Both the position numbers and the translations under genes were made by a program. Source: Acridotheres tristis (taxonomy: Eukaryota > Chordata > Aves > Passeriformes > Sturnidae). From it: a DNA stretch of 64,000 bases. Location: contig CM072886.1 in assembly GCA_037013685.1 (NCBI GenBank), positions 28,527,080 through 28,591,079 on the forward strand, written 5' to 3'. Below are positions 12,942 to 26,371 of this stretch, piece by piece (the first letter of the stretch is position 1; every line of letters starts with the position of its first letter). Below the pieces are notes generated by a model. It saw nothing but the letters and a program-made list of their open reading frames with translations, was not told where the DNA came from and ran no database searches.

Positions 12942-15171
12942 AAAAAATATTTTAATTTGAGAATGTGAGTCCAGGTATAAGATATAATAAAATGCAGTAG
13001 CTACACATGTCTTTCTAGTAATTTTATTTTTATTTGGTATTTTTACTCTTAAACAATTACAGCTAAAATATGCCTTTTGGTGTACTTTGGAGAAATTATT
13101 CTTATTGGTCAAAAGAGATGTTTTTTCCTTTTTTATTTCCAGTGTGCTGAATGGCAGGTTCTATGGTTATACTGACCTAAATTTTAAAGGTTAGCAACTT
13201 TTTATTACCTCATTTAAAACATCCATGCTGGTGTGGAGCTGTCTGGACCCTCTGTTCTGAAAACTGTCATCCACTTGGGCTCTCAAAATCACAAATTGTT
13301 TTTTAAAGTGTAGACCATAATTGTATTTGATAGAGTATTTGTACTGACTGTGTACTGTGCCTTTCGAACCTTAAGGACCACTCCATATTTTTAGTGAGAT
13401 AAACGTTGCTGGTGAGGCACATAAATAAAATGTGGGGAATGATCAGACAGGGGTTTAATCTCTCAGGTTGTGCAGATTTATTATATTAAATTATCTCTGT
13501 CTCCAAGAGATTACTGTTGACATTCCCAGGAAATATGTGTGTTAAGAAGGAATTGAGTGAAGACTATTAGTCTTTCAGAGGAAAGCACTGGCAGAAAATC
13601 TGAAAGAAAACATGATGTGAGAGAAGCTTAGAGACAAAAGTGAAAGAAAGTTCTGGAAAGATACTGAAAAGAGTAAACTTAAATATATTGCTGGGTACAG
13701 GAATTAGAAAATGTAAAAATATGAGGCATGGATAGGGTTTCATTGCTCTAAATAAGGAGCAGAAAACTGAACGGTGATACCATGAGTGGGAACAAATCTC
13801 TGTTGCTCCAAGATCTGAGTCAGGAATACTGTATGCAATCACAGATACAGATTGTTAAATATGACAAAAAACATTCAATGGGTAATAGTGCCAGATTTCC
13901 TTCTTTTAAGATTATTTTTATACGAATATATATATGCATGAATACATGTAAGCATATTTGGAAGTCTGACTAACTTGAAAAAATTTATCACTATCAGGTC
14001 CTTAGTATCTGCTTTCTTTTTGAATTTTCCTGAGACATGGCACTTTTTACTACAGTATGAGTTACAATGGCTTTGAGCAAAACCTATAACATTTCATTTA
14101 ACTACTATTTCTGTCTAATATTTGGTATTTTTTGCTTCGCAGTACTTCTTTATAATTCTTTGATGGCAACTAAAAAATTAGAGGACCCCCTATATTCCTG
14201 CCATGGCTTTCAGCAGCAGCAGGTTTCCTAGAACGGTATTCACTAGTTTATGAACACTAAACGACAGACTATTGTATCTGCATAACCATTTTTCTTTAAA
14301 AAACCACCATATTTATTTTCAACATGTGGTTTTCAGCATGGTCATTTTCAAATTCAGCATTTTTGGAAGAGAAATTTTTCAAAGATAATATAAAAATAAG
14401 ATTTTTCTCTTGTAATTAAAGTATTTGTAACTCTATTAATCATAATGAAATATTCTCATTAAATGAGTGATGACCAATTTTTATTTTATAGAATCTTAAT
14501 GCAATCCTCTGTTTTATGTTTTTCTTCTCACATTCATAATTTTTATTTGCTGCTGAGCAGAGACCTACACATTTTATCAATTTTATGCTTTACAGCAAAG
14601 TGCAGAGGTCCCTAAGAAAAATGTCCCAATCCAAATAGTATCCCCCAATAGATGGGGGATAAAAACCCTTCATCCTCTTTTTTTGTGAGTTGTTTTTTTC
14701 TCTTAACATGCTTTAAGACTGCAGTCTGTTGAGTTATTCAAGCCAAATGTAGGAATCCAGTCTTGATAAAGCTCCTGCTCTAATGTGCTGTGAGGTGAGC
14801 TATTAAAGCAGTTCTCACAGTTCTTGCTTCTGGCTTTGAACCTGAGGCTCCCAATTCAATAGAGCATGGTTATAGTCCCAGAGCTAGAAGCTGGAAGCAG
14901 CCATCAACAGTATGAAGTAATTGCTTATTATTTTAATCATCAGTAAAAAACATCATAAAGATGAATTTTGAAGCAGAACATTCATAGTATCTCAGTTTAT
15001 GTTCCCAAAATGTTTTCAAGAACTCAAAAAAGAGAGCTTTTTAGTACTCTGAACAAAGAAAAATATTCCCCCAAACATTCAGAAGTTATGGAATCTGTGT
15101 TTATGTTAAATTATGTAACAAAACAGAGACAATTCTGGGAAAGGGAGCTTTAGCAATCTTTCAGGCCTCCC

Positions 15172-15185
15172 ATACCACGTGGTAT
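15172..15185. promoter_or_regulatory. 14-bp perfect palindrome ATACCACGTGGTAT with E-box core
   Basis: Both arms match exactly and the centre is CACGTG, the E-box bound by bHLH-zip factors such as the MYC/MAX, USF and CLOCK/BMAL1 families. Whether it is bound is unknown, and no promoter is evident nearby. Confidence 0.35.
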
Positions 15186-16679
15186 AGCCCTAAGGCAACT
15201 CCAGGCAGCAGAAAATAAATGAGAGCCCTTGTCAGAAAGAGTTTATAATCTGTGGGCCTTCACCAGGGCTTAGCAAACACAATCAGAACATCACCAGGAG
15301 CCCAAAAAGGTTGTTGAGAAAGAATAAGTCGGAAATTTTCCGAAATAGGACTGAATGAATGATAATTTTTTTTACTCCATTTAGTTCACCAGTAGTTAAA
15401 AGAAGAAAGCAATGTAGTTTCCTGCAAGTTTCTGCTACTCTCTGGTTTCACAGGCAGGAGAAATTGTGAGCTATTTTTAGAGTTGGTAAAATTCGTCCCA
15501 TGAAGGATTATCCAAAATAGAAGTCCTCAATTTTCTCAAGGAAACAAGGTTAAAAATAGCTCCTGGTCAAATTAGAAAAGCAGAGAGACATTTTAAAAAG
15601 CTATTTTGAACATTAAAAGAAATATTGAAATGGAATATTTTGACTTTTGGGGAAGATTTTGTTGCCCATTTCCATCATGTCCAAAGTGTGCAAGTCACAT
15701 AATTTATCAAACAGGCACAATCACAGAGCTCTTTTTCCACTTCCACAAAGCATCTCTGCTTCTGATGTTTGCAGTGGAGAAATTTTACTTGTAAGAGTGA
15801 ATCAACTGTTTTCTTGAGAAACTGAATGTTTTTCAAACTACACATTTAAAATATATTTCCTTTTATTTCCTCCTTCTTTGTTTTTGGAATTGTTGTCTCA
15901 CCATTTGGGTATCTACCTCCTTCCTCCTATCTAGTTTTTGGTCTCAGAGAACAAGTTTGTGACTCACACCCTGTTCCTTTTTCTGTGGCCAGCTTTTGCC
16001 TCATCTGATATATTTGCTGCCTTTACTATTTCCTGTGTCATGTTGTTTTGGTCTCAGCCCTTGCACATTTGTCATTTTAGCTGTCTTTGACCTACAATCA
16101 CCATTCCTACTTGTTCTCTGATGAAGACTTGAAGCTCTCAATTTCTTACTGCTTTTCTTGTGCCCTTTTTCCTCAGCATCTCTGTTGCTCCAGTCCTCAA
16201 AATTTCAGCTGGGGGATCTGAAAGACAATTGAAACGAGGTGACACGTGCCCCTCAGGATCTGTCCTGCATCCTGATTTTCAGGCTTTGTAAAGAGAAATT
16301 ACACATCACTCTTAGAGCTGCCAGCATCAGAACCAAGGTGTCTCTCCAATATTTATCAGGGCATTATTTGTGGGAGGTGTGGGGCAGAGATGAAGAACAG
16401 CTGTCAAAGTTTGTACTGATCTGACATCCTGATGCATCTTGCTGGAGTTTAAGCCCCAAGTTCTTGGCATCACTGTCTAACATGACTCCAGTCTCTCCTC
16501 TGATTTGCTTGCTGAATTCTGCTGAATTTTGGACAAATCCATGTGCCCCACGTGTTCCAATAATAAGTGGATATATCTTCATTTCAGCATTTGTCATGGA
16601 AAATCCACTGAATGCTCTATAATCAGTACTCTCCGGTGTATTTACTTATAGAAATATTTTATCAAGCCTAGTAAGAGCA

Positions 16680-16900
16680 GATGACCTTAAGTGCTGCTGT
16701 TGCTGTACTGCAAGAGGATTAAAGCACTTTAATCTCAGACTATTGTCTATCTTTTGTGATCTAATGAGTGTATTTTATTACTGATCTTAATATGGCTGGA
16801 ATGGTGAGTTTTTGAGATCATGACTTAATGATAGTACATCAGTAATCATGTGCCCTCTTTTTGACTTAATTAAATATTGATGTTTTATAGCAACCTGGCA
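16680..16900. other. Conserved-element-like stretch
   Basis: This segment has complex, non-repetitive sequence with many homeobox-type AT cores (GATTAAAG, TTAATCTC, GACTTAATTAAA). It has no long open frame. The texture resembles vertebrate developmental enhancers. I cannot measure conservation from one sequence, so this is only a candidate. Confidence 0.2.
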
Positions 16901-19900
16901 ACTATAAGCTTTTCAACTGTGCTAAATTTTGAGAGGTTAAGGGGAAAAATAAGCTGCCATGACTATAAAAAAATAGTATATAAGGTGCAATTCTTCAGCA
17001 AAGATGTCAATTGCACATTTGATCCAGTTTCTGACTAGAAGGAAGTTACTGGAATGATGATGGGGCAGAGGACATCTAATAATTTGAGTCTCTTCATTCA
17101 CACAATGCAGATGGTGTGTTCTCAAGAAAGATAAAAATGAAAGACTATTTCTTCACCTATTCACCTGTGAGGGGATGTTTGATCTTTGCCAGGCCAGCCT
17201 CTCTCTGCTTGGCAGAAGAATTAAAAAAAAATCTATGTTTGCCTTCTCAGCTTTTTCCTGAGGTTTCAGTTCTGAAATTTGATCCCAGCTACTGGACTCC
17301 AGATCTCAGAGGGAAGAGTAAAATTGTGCAGATGATGGGCTGTACATAGCTGGGTGGCTACAGGTGGAACACCCAGAAAAACCACAAAAAAAGCCACTGC
17401 AAGAGAGGGATTGAAATTCAAGTCACCCTTCTCTAGTCACCCCTTTTCCAGCTAAATATCACTTGTCACCCCACCAGCCATGTTTCTGTTATCATTGTGA
17501 AGAGTCTGATGTTGTACCCTGCACGTAGGTAAGACTGTCTGGAATCAGTTTCAAAGGGAATATGTTTGGATATTTTGATTCCTCTACGTGGAGGAATTGT
17601 AGAGGCACAAATGCTTGCAGATATGCTCACAGCTAGATTTGCATTATGTGCCAGTGATGAGTCTGGCCCTGAGTGTCTGGCCACCTCATGTAATTAAAAA
17701 CCTTCCCTTGGAGCTCTAAAAGGCCAACTGTTATTGTCTAAAACAATATTTCAGGTCTTTCCTACCTAATTACTGACCAACGTGACCTATAGCAACGTAT
17801 GTGACTTCTAGAGAAGATATGTTATGGGGCTAAATTTTTTTTATCCTTTTCTTCATACAAAACTTACAATATTTTCTTTCTAATGTACATCTAAAAATGC
17901 TAGAGTAATTTACCATTTTGCCTGTAGCTTTAGCCAATATTAAATGAAATATATCTTGGCCGGCACAGAGCCAACAGGAAAAAGGTCAGTTTACACCTCA
18001 AAAAAATTGGAAACTGGTCTTTGTAACTGAACATATCAAGCACATTTCACAACATAAAAGCTGCTATCACTGGAAAATGTAAGCTTAACAGATGTGTTTA
18101 TTTAGGTGATTTTCAACTTAGTCTGTGAATATAGATTACAAGTCCAAGAAGAATAGTACAGATAGTATTTTACTTTTGTTTAGGTTACCTCAACGTTTCT
18201 TATATTTAATTACTGGTGAATCAAATGAGATCAGCATGACACATAAACAATTAGAATCAAAATAAAATCCTTGATTATGCCTTTTTTTTCATGTTCATTT
18301 TGAATACTAAAATACTTGAGGTAATGCTTAAGCCCCTTAAGCAACAGGCTACATCTATGGCATACAGAAACACTTGAGCACTCCTAAACTACTCCAGCAT
18401 CAGTCCACAGGCACTACTTTATATGAGTCAGACCTAGGAGCCAGGTTACTTTGCTTTACCTTCGCGTGGGCAATATTAGATTATTGATCCTGGTATTCTA
18501 GTCTTGTATAGGTACCAAAATTGCTGCTATGTGCACCACATTTATGCTATCTTGGGGGAAAAAACAACAAGCTATTCTTCTTAGACATGCTGTGATGCCT
18601 TAAGACCAAATAGACCGAAGTAGTTCTATTTGTTATTTGTATTTGTATATATATTTAGTATTTGTCAACATGCAATACTTGACAATACATTTGTTTATAT
18701 TATTTATGTTTTTTGTTTCTGAAAGAATCAATGTAGGTGGATAAATTTGTGGTAAAAGGCTGGTGTGCTAGCAAAACTAAAATTTCATTAAGGAGAGCAC
18801 ATTTACATTAAGCCTATTACCTTGAAATCAGGAAAATATTGACCATGACTTTGGTGGGCTTTGGGTCTGTCCCCATTCCTTGTTCTTAGGAACATGGTCT
18901 GGCTTAATGCGGGCATACAGCCTATCAGTCCTACAAAGACTGCAAATTTCTTTTCTAGCCTATAGGATTTCTATATTTGTTCTTCAATGTTCTTGCCTTT
19001 CTGATGTTAAATTTGCACAAACTACATTTTATTAAAATCTTTGGGGAATTTTAATTTTTTTTGCCTGAGATCTCTTTTTGCATAGTAGGGATCAAGACTC
19101 TCGAAAGGCTATTTCATCACATTATTCTCTTCTGTCCAGACCACTGGCTTAATTGCTAGGGCCTTTTGTAAGCCTCTGTCCACCCATCCCATTCCCTCAG
19201 AAACTATGGTTGTGCCAAGGCAAAAAGCCATGAAAAGAAATACTACCTCATTGGTATGTCTGTAAAATAAGAAGCCTCCATCTTAGTATAAGCCACCGTA
19301 GTAATTATTTGCGTCTAATATTTCAGTTGTGCATGTTCTTTGACTAAGGCATTTTTGCTAATTTAATTAATGTTTTTAATTACATGAGGTGGCATTTCTT
19401 GGATCTTGTGGTTAGCAGTTATAAACCATGGACTTTTAGTTAACAAGATGTGTGAAGAGATTCTGAGGAGCCTTCATTAAGAATTTCACAATAATGTTAG
19501 AAACTGTAGCCATGGAAGCAGTTAATTTAAATTTCCTTGATCAAATATGCTAAGACAGGGGATTATTCTTAAATGTAATTATTCCCCAAGGAAATGAGGA
19601 GGGGAGAAAAAGACAGAGATGGGGTTACCTTCCCAGAAACTCGTTTAATGGTGTGCATTCCTACTTTCTGTTTTTCACTCTCTTAGTGTCCAGCTGAATT
19701 GTATGTAGTCTGTCTTTATCATTGATTGTCGTCACAGGAACAGAGCAAGTCAACCACAGAGGAAGTGGAATAAGAAACTAAACTGGGCAAAAAGGAGTGT
19801 AAACACATACTGATTTCTCTAGGGTACTTGGAAGCAAAGTAGCACAAGTCCATCACACTCTACGTTCATTATATCAGCATCTTCAAAGCTGGGCATTTTT

Positions 19901-20226
19901 TAAATTAGAGGGTATAGTAAATAAGGATTATTAAAATAAGTTTCAATTATTTGGAAGCCAAAGCTAGGTTAATAACCCTAGAGTTAAAACAAACAAACTG
20001 TGTAAGCAGTCTGTGCAGTCCAGTTTCCTATACAGCTTTACTTCAGTGGTTTTTATATAGCCATTCCTTTTGCCCCATTCTGTTAAATTCTAGTCTGCTA
20101 TGGCAGTCTCAAGCTATGCTTTATGGGGTTTGTAATTTGATAATGCATGTGCTGCATGCTAAAACTTAGACCTGAGTCATATATGCTCCGATCCAGTGTG
20201 GATTTCTTCCTATTTCTTTCCCCAAA

Positions 20227-20322
20227 AGCTATGGAAAAAAAATCCAGTTAGAAGCTCTCCAAGTCATCAAAGATAAAAAAAATTAAAGATAAAAAAAGGA
20301 AAAGAAAAAAAAATAAATAGGC
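20227..20322. repeat. A-rich low-complexity tract
   Basis: Several runs of 7-9 A are interspersed with short GAT and GG interruptions, including a repeated AAAGATAAAAAAA motif. It has no coding potential. Confidence 0.7.
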
Positions 20323-23300
20323 TCAACAACGCCAAACTCTTCTTCTCAAGTAGAAAATCTCTTCCAGAAAAAAATGCTTAGAGATTTTTAGTGTAAACTA
20401 GAACTGGATAATGTGTATCATCAGAAGTAATCTGAAAATTCACCTGAAAATTAGTTTTGATGCTCAACTAAAGATCATGTGCAAGTTGTACTGCAAATCC
20501 TTTCAGTATTGACTTGTTTCAAAGCAAGGGTTAAAGCTTTTACTGAAGGAGAGGATCAAGAATATATTTTAGCAGAATATATTTTTGCTGGAGAAACCTA
20601 GCAGAGCTAAAAGAAAGCTAGAGGCAAAGGTTAAGCAGAATTCTCGAGAACTATAAAAAGTCCCCAAATAACTACAGAGACATCAAAATGTCATCAGGTT
20701 GTTAGACTTCAAATTATAAACAGGTGATTCAGTGATGTGATGCAAAAGCAGTCCAAGTCCCCGAATTTCAGACCAGGAGCCTCTTCATTATTTACTGCTA
20801 ATTATGCTGAATTGTGAACTAGATTCAAATTAAGCTTGTCCTAAAGTCTGTCTGCTCTGAAACTTCTAAGGTCATTAATCAGACACGCCGCAAGCACAAT
20901 ATTTTCAGAATTAAAGGTTGCTTTTGTCTTTTCTTTTGCTTTTTGAATCTTTTCCCTGCACATCTGTAGGTGTGTGGCTCCCTTCCAGCTCAGCTGCTGT
21001 GCTGACTAGAGCTGAAGGTGGAAATATTCCCTCTGGAGAGCAGTGTGCAGGGGAGCTGCCCACACCCTGAGGTGCAGCAGCTCTTCTCCTCGGAGATGTT
21101 GGTAAACTTGAGCTGCTTGTGGGGAGGATCCCCTGCTTGGGTCATCTGGGGGATGGGATGTGACACCTCCTGATGAAGAAACAAACAAACGAAAAATAAT
21201 TTGCACGCAGTTAATCCTTCTATATCATCAGAATCCCTTTTTGTGCATGGCCTGCAAGAGCAGATGTAGCTAAATTACAGCTTTTGAAATTTGTGTTGTA
21301 CTCGAGCTGTTCCTGAGCACATCCTCATGGGAATTGGGTTGTGTTTCTGGAAGCAGGGCTGTGGGGAGGAAGCACTAAGGCATCTGAAACACAGACCCCT
21401 AACTGTGCTGGGACACAGACATTTGTTCAGGGAGCTGCCGAGGACACCTGCAGAACCACTCACACTTCTTGCCAGTTGATTTCCCCCAGAGTTCCCCCAT
21501 TCTGAGCTTTTGAAGATATGCAGAATGCCTCTGGGCCTTTCAGTCTTTCAGCCTTGTGAATATTTTTGTTATGAGTTGCAGCCCTGGGACAGCAGACCAT
21601 CCTAGTGTTAGAGATCTCCTGTGCAGATGCTTCCCAACTGTGGCCAAATGGGAGATTTGCTGTGGTTCTGTACAGAACTTATGTCTAGTCTCACTGACTG
21701 AAATTATTTTGTGAAAAGACTGAAGGATTGGTTTCTCCTACCAAAGCTGTCAGATGTGCTGCTGTTTGTTGATGATTCTGAAGTGGTAAGAATTACAGAA
21801 GTCACTTACAAGTGTGGCTGAGGATTTATGAACTCTAAATTTGTAACTGAGACAACTTCCCTGAATCACAGGAAATTTTCAAGGAGAGTTGAAAATAATT
21901 ATTCCACCTTCTTTTGTCTTCCTTCTACATTATTTACTTGGCAGCTGAAACTGCCAAAGGAGCAGAATTAGATTGGCAAGACTTCTCTGGAGACTGCTGT
22001 TTCCATTCCTTATTTCCACATGTGCAGAGGCAGAACCTTGAGGTGCTCAAAGAAAAGCAAGTTTTAGTCCCGCATTTCTTAGGGTATGGATCTGAAAAGT
22101 TTTCTGTGAGTGACTGGGTAATGAAGTTACCTTGCAACTATTTTAAGAATCAGGGAGACCGTGTGTAAAGAAGGAAGAGAATGCAAATATACGGCAAGCA
22201 AGAGTCATTTCAATAAAATACAATGCAATATTTGAAGGAATTATTGCAAGGAAGGTATGAAGGTATGACCAATATGGAGGTTTCTGAGCCTTAGAATATA
22301 TTGCTGGATAGTCTAAATGATGTTTTTCATGGTTAAGTTGTGGAGTTGGATGTCCAGACCTCTCACCTGAACTGTGTCAGGGTCCTTGCCTGATGTTGGA
22401 AAATCGACCTAGGTCAATACTTCAATTCTATCAGGTTTTTTGAGTGCCTGTTCAGTTAGTCACAAAGGCTATTTCTTTCCTTGCTGGAGGACAACCTGTA
22501 GAGCTCCATCTGACATACTCCAAACTCCAGCGTCTTGATACCTCTTAAAAATCTATATTGGGATGTTTAGAACTGAAGATTCTAACTGAGAAGTCCTTGA
22601 AGAAAACAATGATCCTTATCTTTCAAAGTGAGATACATCCTGTTTTATATAATCATCATGAAGATTAATTCAGTCATCTTTTACCTGTTATGGGAATCTC
22701 AGAAGGATTAATGATAATTCATCATTTTTGAAACTCTGAGATACATTTTAACATGATGTTTGACAGGTTTGCATAATGTGTGATTAATCAATTAGAAATT
22801 TTGTACATATGCATGACACTACATGAATATTTCTCTGATCTTTCTCCAATACACTTGTAGACACAGGGTCCTTGTACAGTAGTTAAAAAAAACCAACAAA
22901 ATCTCTTCATTCAGCTCCTACTTATGAAAGGTTTCAAAAAGAAATAGCTTTGCATTCACTAATGAAGGAAGAAAACAGAAAATCCATCTGTCTATCAGGA
23001 AATCTGATATGTACTACACTTGCTAAATCCCCTTTTCAGTGAAATGGATTAAGAGACCTTATAGAAAAATGTAAGTGAAAAAACAGGATAATAAACTGCA
23101 TGCTTTAAATAGAAGATAAGATTATACTTACTGCTCTGGAAAAAACAAAGTTCTTTATACTGTGGAATAAAAAGCAGCTCATACATGCTTCAAACCTTTA
23201 TTCTGGACCTGAGCTGTCTGCCAGTTTAATGTTGTTACTTAAAATTGTCAAGGGATTTCGATGGGCAGAGCTTACATTTCATTCTTTGAAATGTGGAATA

Positions 23301-26300
23301 AACTTCAGCTGGCACCAGTGATGTTCACATCAGCATACCAGAGGGCAGGTACTGGCTATGAATGTCTCTCATTAGTCATAATCTACAAGTAAGATCCTAG
23401 ATGAAAATAGATCCAAAACCTAGAAGTACTCAAAATGGTTCTGGATCCAAGATATACTCGAGAGAGTTTTGATCCAATGAACTAAAATCTGTACACCAGA
23501 TCTGGTAAACAAAACTTCCTTTCTATTGTGAATCTTCTTTACCCATTTCAGTTTGGCATGGGTGGAAACGCAAAAGCAAACAATTCATCTGATACTAATT
23601 CTTGTAAAACAGCTCAAGATGGCTGACCAAACACCAACTAATGGAAAAAGGAATGTGATTTATTGAAAAACACTTCAGTCAACACATGCAAAGTATGTGC
23701 TTACACATGCTGGTTTAGTGGCCTCAGCAGTCCATTTGATGGAGAAAAGGCAATAGTGGGAAAATTAATCATACTGGTGCCTGTCTACCTGATCTTTCTG
23801 GCATATTGCAGAACTTCATTTACAGCAAAATTTGGCAAGGGATGCTTATTTTCAGTGAAATCATCTATTTTGCAACATTCTCTCCCCTATCTTATTAATT
23901 TTTGGCATGTAACACACTTGGGGATTAGAAGGTCAGATAAAAATATTCATTAGTTACCTAAAAATGGCTACAGCCTCTGACAAGGAAGAAATCAAGTCAC
24001 AAAAATCCTTTCCAGAGCAGACTGTGAAAGGCTGCACTTGGTGCCAAATGTGAGACTGGTCAGACCTATGTTTAGAAACCCATGATAAGTTCTAAACACA
24101 GTTTGATGAAAACCTGATGCAAGCCTCTCCTTTCCCTGTCATCCGTTGACATTAAACTGTGAAGTTGCCTGTGATGTCAGTTCTGAATTATTCCCTCTTG
24201 ATTGCTGACTCAAAGGCTAGATACTAATAGAGAACCACGATTTTTAAGGTTCATCAGAGAAGGCATTATAAATCTGAAAAATATGCATAACACTGGCTGG
24301 AGTATGCTCACATGACTTTTCTGTACTCTGTTAACTATTCTTTAGCAATAATTTTGCAAGAGGTCTTTTTTCCAAAGGCTGATTTCTTTCTGGTTTTGTC
24401 TTAATGCTCTGTCCATGGAGAGGGAACATTGGCATAAACACAGAAATTCTGTGCCTGAGTTTAAGGGAAATTTCATGTGAGAAAGACACTGGCCACTCTA
24501 CACTAATAAGAAATCTTCAAGACAATGTTAAATCTACTTTAGGGAACTTTAGAATATTTGAAATATTCAGAGGAATAATTCAACTGAAGTTATGAGATTT
24601 TGCTCTTGAATTGTCTCAGATGAAAACCATAAAAGTCACTGCAAAAACCCCTCTGATGCTGTGAGACACATGCTCTTAGCTTTGATTCAGTGGCTACTGC
24701 TTGACTAAAGTTTTAGGAACAGTGGGGTCTTGACCAGAACCAGGCTGGCAGTTCAGCCTTGTCTTCTTCAGACAGCTAAAGGAAGGGTGCCTTTGCCTCA
24801 GTCTTGCTCCCAGGATAGTTGTCTTATTTGAGAACCTGCTGCTGTTAAAACTTCTACTCTCCCTTGCTACCCAGGCTTTTACTTATCCCATTGTCTTCCC
24901 TTTTCAAGAGAAAAGAGACTTATCTGTCCCTATTTTCTCTTGTCCTTGCTGTTTCTTCCAACTAATAAACAAAACGAATCTATCTTACAGTGAGTATTCC
25001 AAGAAGCAGGTCAGCATTCAGCGTTTGTAATTATTATAGGGTATCTCCAAATATGTTCATGTTCAACCCACGCTTTTCAGTTTTGGCATCCTTTCTTAAT
25101 GCTGGAAGCAGTTCACAAATATTAGCTGTTATACTTTCCAAGGAATCTGGTGCAGTTAAAATAGTATAATTTCCATTAAAAATAAAATTTATCCTTTTTT
25201 TCTTTCCTTTGTTATTAGAAGAGGTGGTACTCTGTGGAGTTTTAAATACAGATGTGATGTCATTTTGGAGGAAAAGTACCTCTTTAAACTTCTGAGTGTC
25301 TCATACACTGTGATAGGGTGGTGATAGGAGAAAAATATTGGACTAAAACCTAGAATGAGGATTAGCATTTGGAGGAGTGTGTAGCATTGAATAAGTGGGA
25401 TGACGAGAAGAAACAGAGAGAGATGCAAGGAAAAAAATGCCAACTAAAATCAAATGCTGATGAACTATGAGAATGAAACCAAATCTAGGGAGCTATTACA
25501 GGATGAGAAAAGAGAACAACAATAATACTCAAATGCTTGAAAAAACAGTAATCTAATTATGCCCAAAAAGTGTGGAGAAAAAAAACAGTGATGGAACAGA
25601 AGTTGTCAGACAGACTTTGGAGAGTAACAGGAGAAGGGCAAGAATGGAGTGAAGCAGGGGGGAGTTAAAAGTTGAAACCAATGCACACAATCAGCATAGA
25701 TTTCAACTGACAATCTGGTATTTATGGGAAAGCACTCAAAGATCATGGAATATATAGTATCCCATAGGGTTCTTATGGTATTTCTTGCTACTTACACTAC
25801 TGCAGTATATCTACCTGACAGAATACAATGGTTTCAAAGCAAAGGGAATTGAATGATCCTTTACTGATTTTCTGCATGGTGAGAAAGACTGGCCAAATGT
25901 GGAACTTTTCCATCCTACTTTCACTCCAGATTCTGCATGCAAACAAGATTCCATCCTCCCTGGCTGATGTTTGTAGAAGAAAACAAAACTTGACAAGCAT
26001 TCTTGCAAAGGCTAAATTATCCTTGTTTTCCCATTACATGGCTAAGCCAGTCTGAAAACTTATTTTATATCTTAAACATTTCATTAACTAAATTTCCAGT
26101 CCATCTCATGCTGGAAGTAAAATCAAGTTACAATCTTTTGAGGTTGTCTCTGTTTAAGGTATTTCTTGACATTAGTGTGTAGTGGAGAAGCCTGCATTAT
26201 CAGAATAACCTACCCAGCACAAATTTCAGTCCTTTGCATGGTGAAACACTTTTTTGGCAAGTGTCCAAGCATAGGGGCAAAACCCCATGGCCAGGCTGCA

Positions 26301-26331
26301 CAGGCTTCCTCAGTGAGAGCAGGAGATGAGT

Positions 26332-26371
26332 GTTTTGCCATGTTTTTCCATGTTTTGCCAAGTTTTGCCAT
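26332..26371 (+). repeat. 10-bp minisatellite, four copies of GTTTTGCCAT
   Basis: Four consecutive decamers occur with two single-base variants: copy 2 has T for G at position 6 and copy 3 ends in A. The reverse strand translates to a repetitive MAKxGKTW-like string inside short open frames. That frame is a consequence of the repeat, not a gene. Confidence 0.85.

Larger units (their letters stand above)
10207..26331. other. Long unique noncoding stretch
   Basis: No gene or clear transposon was recognised over about 16 kb. Frames of 60-90 codons are scattered on both strands without domains. Minor features inside are a CCCAAA tandem (12922-12941), a T18 run followed by AAATTT (12223-12240), an E-box palindrome (15172-15185) and a conserved-element-like stretch (16680-16900). 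There is also a 7-bp hairpin CTGGGTG/CACCCAG near 17350-17377, an A-rich tract (about 20230-20320) and a GC-richer patch at 20960-21460. The rest shows nothing I can name. Confidence 0.5.
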
